From Streptomyces sp. SID12488 (GTDB lineage Bacteria > Actinomycetota > Actinomycetes > Streptomycetales > Streptomycetaceae), in assembly GCF_010548275.1 (NCBI RefSeq), contig NZ_JAAGLT010000013.1, positions 62,001 to 126,000 of the forward strand: a stretch of 64,000 bases of DNA, given 5' to 3'. The position numbers and the translations under genes are program-made. Below the pieces are notes generated by a model that ran no database searches, was not told where the DNA came from, and saw nothing but the letters and a program-made list of their open reading frames with translations. This document shows positions 59,925 to 64,000 of the stretch, piece after piece; within the stretch, counting starts at the first letter, position 1, and every line of letters begins with the position of its first letter.

Positions 59925-62768
59925 ATGCAGAACTCGGCGGACCGGCACGAGTACCCCGCCCACTGGGAGGCGGACGTCGTGCTGCGCGACGGCGGCACCG
60001 CCCGTGTCCGGCCCATCACGGCGGACGACGCCGACCGGCTGGTCAGCTTCTACGAACAGGTTTCGGACGAGTCGAAGTACTACCGCTTCTTCGCGCCCTA
60101 TCCGCGCCTGTCCGCAAAGGACGTCCACCGCTTCACCCACCACGACTTCGTGGACCGGGTGGGGCTCGCGGCCACGGTCGGCGGCGAGTTCATCGCCACC
60201 GTACGCTACGACCGTATTGACGCCGAGGGACTGCCCGCCTCCGGTCCCGCCAGTGAGGCCGAGGTCGCCTTTCTGGTGCAGGACGCGCACCAGGGCCGGG
60301 GCGTCGCCTCCGCCCTCCTCGAACACATCGCGGCTGTCGCCCGCGAGCGCGACATCCGCCGCTTCGCCGCCGAGGTGCTGCCGGCCAACAGTAAAATGAT
60401 CAAGGTGTTCACGGACGCCGGGTACACCCAGAAGCGCAGCTTCGAGGACGGTGTCGTACGCCTGGAGTTCGACCTGGAGCCCACCGACCGCTCGCTCGCC
60501 GTCCAGCGCGCGCGGGAGCAACGGGCCGAGGCGCGATCCGTGCGGCGGCTGCTCGTCCCGGGAGCCGTGGCCGTCATCGGCGTCGGCCGGGCCCCCGGCG
60601 GCGTCGGCCGCAGCGTCCTCGACCACATCAGGGACGCCGGTTTCACCGGTGACCTGTACGCGGTCAACAGCGCTTTCCCGGAGGACCAGAAGGACATCGA
60701 CGGAATACCGGCGCACCGATCGGTCGGCGACATCGGGGGCCCCGTCGACCTCGCGGTCGTCGCCGTCCCGGCCGCGTACGTCCCCGGTGTCGTCGCCGAG
60801 TGCGGTGAGCACGGCGTGCAGGGACTCGTCGTGGTCTCCGCCGGGTACGCCGAGAGCGGCCCCGAGGGACGGGAGCGGCAGCGTGAACTCGTGCGGCACG
60901 CGCGCACGTACGGGATGCGCATCATCGGCCCCAACGCCTTCGGCGTCATCAACACGGCGCCGGACGTCCGGCTGAACGCGTCGCTCGCCCCCGAGATGCC
61001 GAGGCCCGGGCGGATCGGGCTGTTCGCGCAGTCCGGGGCCATCGGGATCGCCCTGCTGTCCCGCCTGCACCGGCGCGGGGGAGGCGTCACCGGGGTCACC
61101 GGGGTGTCGACCTTCGTCTCGTCCGGCAACAGGGCAGACGTGTCCGGCAACGACGTACTCCAGTACTGGTACGACGACCCGGACACCGACGTCGTCCTCA
61201 TGTACCTCGAATCCATCGGCAACCCGCGCAAGTTCACCCGCCTCGCGCGGCGCACGGCGGCGGCGAAGCCACTGGTGGTCGTACAGGGGACACGGCACGG
61301 CGGCGCCGCCCCCCAGGGGCATGCCGTACGGGCCACGCGGTTGCCGCACGCGACGGTGTCCGAGCTGCTGCGGCAGGCCGGGGTGATCCGGGTGGACACG
61401 ATCACCGAACTGGTCGACGCGGGGCTGCTGCTGGCCCGGCAGCCACTGCCCGCCGGTCCGCGGGTGGCGATCCTGGGGAACTCGGAGTCACTGGGCCTGC
61501 TGACGTACGACGCGTGCCTCTCCGAGGGGCTGCGGCCGTTGGCGCCACTGGATCTGACGACAGCGGCGACGCCCGGGGACTTCCACCGGGCGCTGTCGGA
61601 GGCGTTGGCCGACGAGGAGTGCGACGCGGTCGTCGTCACCGCGATCCCCACGGTGGGGGAGGGTTCCCCCGGGGACGCCGCGTTGGCCGAGGCGCTGAGG
61701 ACGGCTGCGGCGGAGGTTCCCGGAAAGCCCGTGCTGGTGGTTCATGTGGAGCTGGGCGGGCTCGCGGAGGCGCTGTCGGCCGCGGCCAGCACCGCCCCGC
61801 AGGCAGGTGCACCGGCACCCGGCACCGCAGTGCCGGAACGGCAGCCCCGCGCGCGGGTCCCGCAGGCACCGGAATCCCCGACCCCGCCCAACCCGGACTC
61901 CTGCTCCCGTCTCATCCCCGCCTACCCCGCCGCCGAGCGTGCCGTGCGGGCCCTCGGGGAAGCCGTGAAGTACGCGCAGTGGCGGCGGGAGGCCGCCGAG
62001 CCCGGCAAGGTGCCCGGCTATGAGGACGTCGACGAGAAGGGCGCCGCCGCGCAGATCGGCGGGCTCCTCGCGCGTGGGCAGGGGCTCACCCTCGGTACGG
62101 ACGAGACGTGCGAGCTGCTCGGGACGTACGGCATCCCGGTGCGCGGGGCCCTGCCCGCACCGAGCCCCGAGGGCGCCGTGGCCGCCGCGCGGACCCTCGG
62201 CTACCCCGTCGCCCTGAAGGCCACCGCCCCGCACCTGCGGCACCGCGCCGACCTGGGCGGCGTACGCCTGGATCTCGCGGACGAGGAGCAGTTGCGGCGG
62301 GCGTACGCCGAACTGACCGGCCTCTTCGGTAGCCCGGAGGAGGTGCGGCCCGTGGTGCAGGGGATGGCGCCGCGGGGAGTCGACACCGTCGTACGGGCGG
62401 TGATCGACCCGGCGGCCGGAGCGGTGCTCTCCTTCGGGCTCGCCGGCCCCGCCTCGCAGCTGCTCGGGGACATCGCGCACCGGCTGATACCGGTCACCGA
62501 CCGCGACGCGGCCTCGCTGATCCGGTCGATCCGGACGGCGCCGCTCCTCTTCGGCTGGCGCGGCTCGGCGCCGGTCGACACCGGGGCACTGGAAGAACTG
62601 CTGCTCAGGGTGTCGCGGCTCGTCGACGATCACCCCGAGGTCATCGCGGTGTCCCTGGAGCCGGTGGTCGTCGCGCAGCACGGACTGAGCGTGCTCGGCG
62701 CGTCGGTGCGGCTGGCGCCGCCGCCCGTCCGTGACGACCTGGGTCCCAGGACACTTCCTGTGTACTGA
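59925..62768 (+). CDS. Protein lysine acetyltransferase: GNAT domain fused to NDP-forming acyl-CoA synthetase
   Basis: Pat-type enzyme of 947 residues. An N-terminal GNAT domain (residues 20-185) has the acetyl-CoA loop VQDAHQGRGVASALLEH. A CoA-binding Rossmann domain (RLLVPGAVAVIGVGRAPGGVG), succinyl-CoA-ligase-like domains (LGLFAQSGAIGIALLSR type, GNRADVSGNDVLQYW) and an ATP-grasp part (GIPVRGALPAPSPEGAVAAARTLGYPVALKATAPHLRHR) follow. The C-terminal half lacks synthase activity in studied relatives and binds acyl-CoA or cAMP-type regulators. The GNAT-first order is typical of actinobacteria; in Salmonella Pat the GNAT is C-terminal. It controls acetyl-CoA synthetase and other enzymes. A Pro-rich spacer lies around residues 630-665. 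Confidence 0.92.
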   Translation: MQNSADRHEYPAHWEADVVLRDGGTARVRPITADDADRLVSFYEQVSDESKYYRFFAPYPRLSAKDVHRFTHHDFVDRVGLAATVGGEFIATVRYDRIDAEGLPASGPASEAEVAFLVQDAHQGRGVASALLEHIAAVARERDIRRFAAEVLPANSKMIKVFTDAGYTQKRSFEDGVVRLEFDLEPTDRSLAVQRAREQRAEARSVRRLLVPGAVAVIGVGRAPGGVGRSVLDHIRDAGFTGDLYAVNSAFPEDQKDIDGIPAHRSVGDIGGPVDLAVVAVPAAYVPGVVAECGEHGVQGLVVVSAGYAESGPEGRERQRELVRHARTYGMRIIGPNAFGVINTAPDVRLNASLAPEMPRPGRIGLFAQSGAIGIALLSRLHRRGGGVTGVTGVSTFVSSGNRADVSGNDVLQYWYDDPDTDVVLMYLESIGNPRKFTRLARRTAAAKPLVVVQGTRHGGAAPQGHAVRATRLPHATVSELLRQAGVIRVDTITELVDAGLLLARQPLPAGPRVAILGNSESLGLLTYDACLSEGLRPLAPLDLTTAATPGDFHRALSEALADEECDAVVVTAIPTVGEGSPGDAALAEALRTAAAEVPGKPVLVVHVELGGLAEALSAAASTAPQAGAPAPGTAVPERQPRARVPQAPESPTPPNPDSCSRLIPAYPAAERAVRALGEAVKYAQWRREAAEPGKVPGYEDVDEKGAAAQIGGLLARGQGLTLGTDETCELLGTYGIPVRGALPAPSPEGAVAAARTLGYPVALKATAPHLRHRADLGGVRLDLADEEQLRRAYAELTGLFGSPEEVRPVVQGMAPRGVDTVVRAVIDPAAGAVLSFGLAGPASQLLGDIAHRLIPVTDRDAASLIRSIRTAPLLFGWRGSAPVDTGALEELLLRVSRLVDDHPEVIAVSLEPVVVAQHGLSVLGASVRLAPPPVRDDLGPRTLPVY

Positions 62769-62796
62769 GCGGTGCCTCGCAGTCAGTGGTCCCCCG

Positions 62797-62802
62797 TAGG
62801 AT
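62797..62802 (+). promoter_or_regulatory. -10-like element of a probable leaderless gene
   Basis: TAGGAT lies 6 bases before ATG 62809 of the DUF5998 gene, with no ribosome site in between. Confidence 0.5.
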
Positions 62803-62808
62803 GGGCAC

Positions 62809-63396
62809 ATGGCCAAGACCAGTACGTCGACCCAGGGGCTGCGAGCGGCGATCGAGCGCAGCGGCTACTACCCGGCCCTCGTGGCCGAGGCGGTGGAGGC
62901 CGCGATCGGCGGCGACTCCATCCGGTCGTACCTGGTCCACCAGGAGACGACATTCGACGCGAACGAGGTGCGTCGGCACGTGACCGTGCTCGTCCTCACG
63001 GGCAACCGTTTCATCGTCAGCCACACCGACGAGCAGGCCGAGGACACCACGTCCCCGACGCCGTACGCCACCACGTCCACGGAATCCGTGAAGCTGGGCC
63101 GGATCTCGTCCGTCGTCCTCAGCAGGGTCGTCGCCAACCCGGAGTCGTACGCGCCGGGCACGCTGCCCCGCGAGGTCGTCCTGACCATCGGCTGGGGCGC
63201 CGTCTCCCGCATCGACCTGGAGCCTGCCGCCTGCGGCGACCCCAACTGCGAGGCGGACCACGGCTACACCGGCAGCTCGACGGCGGACGACCTGAGCCTG
63301 CGCGTCAGCGAGGCCGGTGACGGCCCGGAGACGGTCCGCCAGGCCCTCGTCTTCGCCCAGGCCCTCTCGGAGGCGACCGCGGACGTCCCCCGCTGA
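62809..63396 (+). CDS. DUF5998 protein
   Basis: Actinobacterial protein of 195 residues. The body (GLRAAIERSGYYPALVAEAVEAAIGGDSIRSYLVHQETTFDANEVRRHVTVLVLTGNRFIVSHTDE) is the DUF5998 pattern, with VSRIDLEPAACGDPNCEADHGYTGSS near the C-terminus suggesting a small metal-binding loop. No membrane segment. The stop overlaps the start of the next gene (TGATG), so the two are translationally coupled. Function unknown. Confidence 0.82.
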   Translation: MAKTSTSTQGLRAAIERSGYYPALVAEAVEAAIGGDSIRSYLVHQETTFDANEVRRHVTVLVLTGNRFIVSHTDEQAEDTTSPTPYATTSTESVKLGRISSVVLSRVVANPESYAPGTLPREVVLTIGWGAVSRIDLEPAACGDPNCEADHGYTGSSTADDLSLRVSEAGDGPETVRQALVFAQALSEATADVPR

Positions 63397-64000
63397 TGGC
63401 GCAGCCGACCGCCTGGGACTACCCGGAACCACTGGCCGTGTCCTCCGCCCCAGTCCCGCACTACGGCTCGGGGTCGCTCGCCGACCTGCTGCCCACCCTG
63501 GCCGCCGGCATGGGCGTACCGGGCATGTCCGCGACGATCCCGGAGCTGGCACCCGCCGACCGGAACTGCGTGTTCCTGATCGACGGACTGGGCTGGGAGC
63601 AGCTCCGGGCCCACCCGGACGAGGCCCCCTTCATGAGTTCGCTCATGAGCAGCTCGCGCGGTGACACGGGCCGCCCGATCACCACCGGATACCCGGCGAC
63701 CACCGCGACCTCCCTCGCCTCCGTGGGCACCGGGCTGCCACCGGGCGCGCACGGACTGCCCGGCTACACCGTGCGTAATCCGGCCACCGGCGACCTGATG
63801 AACCAACTGCGCTGGCAGCCGTGGACGGACCCGCGCGCGTGGCAGCCGTACCCCACGGTGTTCCAGCTGGCGCACGCGGCCGGTGTGCACACGGCCCAGG
63901 TCTCCTCGCCGACCTTCGAGAACACCCCGCTGACGAAGATCGCGCTCAGTGGCGGGACGTTCCGGGGGAAGCTCACCGGCGAGGACCGGATGGACCTCGC
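63396..64000 (+). CDS. Alkaline phosphatase superfamily / nucleotide pyrophosphatase (3' end beyond window)
   Basis: First 201 residues of a metal-dependent phosphodiesterase. VFLIDGLGWEQLRAHPDEAPFMSSLM carries the first metal Asp, and TTGYPATTATSLASVGTGLPPGAHGLPGY has the nucleophilic Thr and the conserved His-Gly that follows. It starts at ATG 63396 inside the DUF5998 stop (TGATG). The gene runs off the right edge. Substrate unknown; relatives hydrolyse nucleotide or phospholipid diesters. Confidence 0.88.
   Translation, partial: MAQPTAWDYPEPLAVSSAPVPHYGSGSLADLLPTLAAGMGVPGMSATIPELAPADRNCVFLIDGLGWEQLRAHPDEAPFMSSLMSSSRGDTGRPITTGYPATTATSLASVGTGLPPGAHGLPGYTVRNPATGDLMNQLRWQPWTDPRAWQPYPTVFQLAHAAGVHTAQVSSPTFENTPLTKIALSGGTFRGKLTGEDRMDL

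Noticed and set aside
1..64000. CRISPR arrays, insertion sequences, integrases, phage genes
   Set aside because: No repeat-spacer pattern, transposase or recombinase was found; the window looks like core chromosome.

Overview
The window is about 72 % GC chromosomal DNA of a Streptomyces-type actinomycete. Diagnostic genes are whiH next to hrdB, the K/A-rich N-terminus of HrdB, the nrdR-nrdJ pair behind lexA, a DasR-type operator in front of ptsH, GTG/TTG starts, many leaderless-looking genes and GC-rich hairpin terminators without U tracts. From memory, gene order follows the conserved core around S. coelicolor SCO5799-SCO5845; this was not checked by a search. No tRNA, rRNA, insertion sequence, prophage or CRISPR array was seen.

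Layout. 1-4.1 kb: tail of a siderophore operon (class III aminotransferase, IucA/IucC synthetase, N-acyltransferase). 4.2-11.4 kb: DNA maintenance (DinG-like helicase, LexA with SOS box, NrdR and the B12-dependent reductase NrdJ with a tandem NrdR-box pair). 11.4-20.6 kb: small conserved genes (DUF2785, TerD, DUF4937, histidine phosphatase, ADP-ribosylglycohydrolase), a DHA2 efflux pump with a divergent TetR regulator and two operators, RNase HII and two Streptomyces hypotheticals. 21-31.5 kb: RecQ with a phosphoribosyltransferase tail, a decayed TSUP permease, DUF4192, a glycogen-debranching-like protein, a Nudix/NrtR-like regulator and an ABC ATPase-permease fusion with a damaged Walker B. 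31.6-38.6 kb: whiH, hrdB, a secreted trypsin, DUF7455 and parE. 38.8-46.8 kb: a DUF1453-kinase-regulator operon, a DUF485/sodium-solute symporter pair, and a CitA/DcuS-like kinase with two paralogous response regulators. 47-50.5 kb: an iron-box-controlled sucrase/ferredoxin-like gene, an HTH-citrate synthase fusion and a divergent citrate synthase. 50.6-64 kb: COG0523 GTPase, parC, an M16 peptidase pair, an M23 peptidase behind a c-di-AMP riboswitch, a GntR regulator, ptsH, a GNAT/acyl-CoA-synthetase acetyltransferase, DUF5998 and the start of a phosphodiesterase.

The genes link into a few themes. Iron appears in the siderophore genes and the iron-box gene, carboxylate metabolism in the symporter, CitA-type kinase and citrate synthases, and nutrient or second-messenger sensing in ptsH/DasR, c-di-AMP and protein acetylation. 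Chromosome topology (both topoisomerase IV subunits) and the developmental and vegetative transcription factors WhiH and HrdB complete the picture.

The most unusual signal is at 49.2-50.0 kb. An enzyme carrying its own DNA-binding domain faces a second citrate synthase across a perfect AT-rich dyad, and the core of that dyad recurs inside the second gene in a run of rare codons. This suggests a citrate synthase that acts as, or descends from, a transcription factor.
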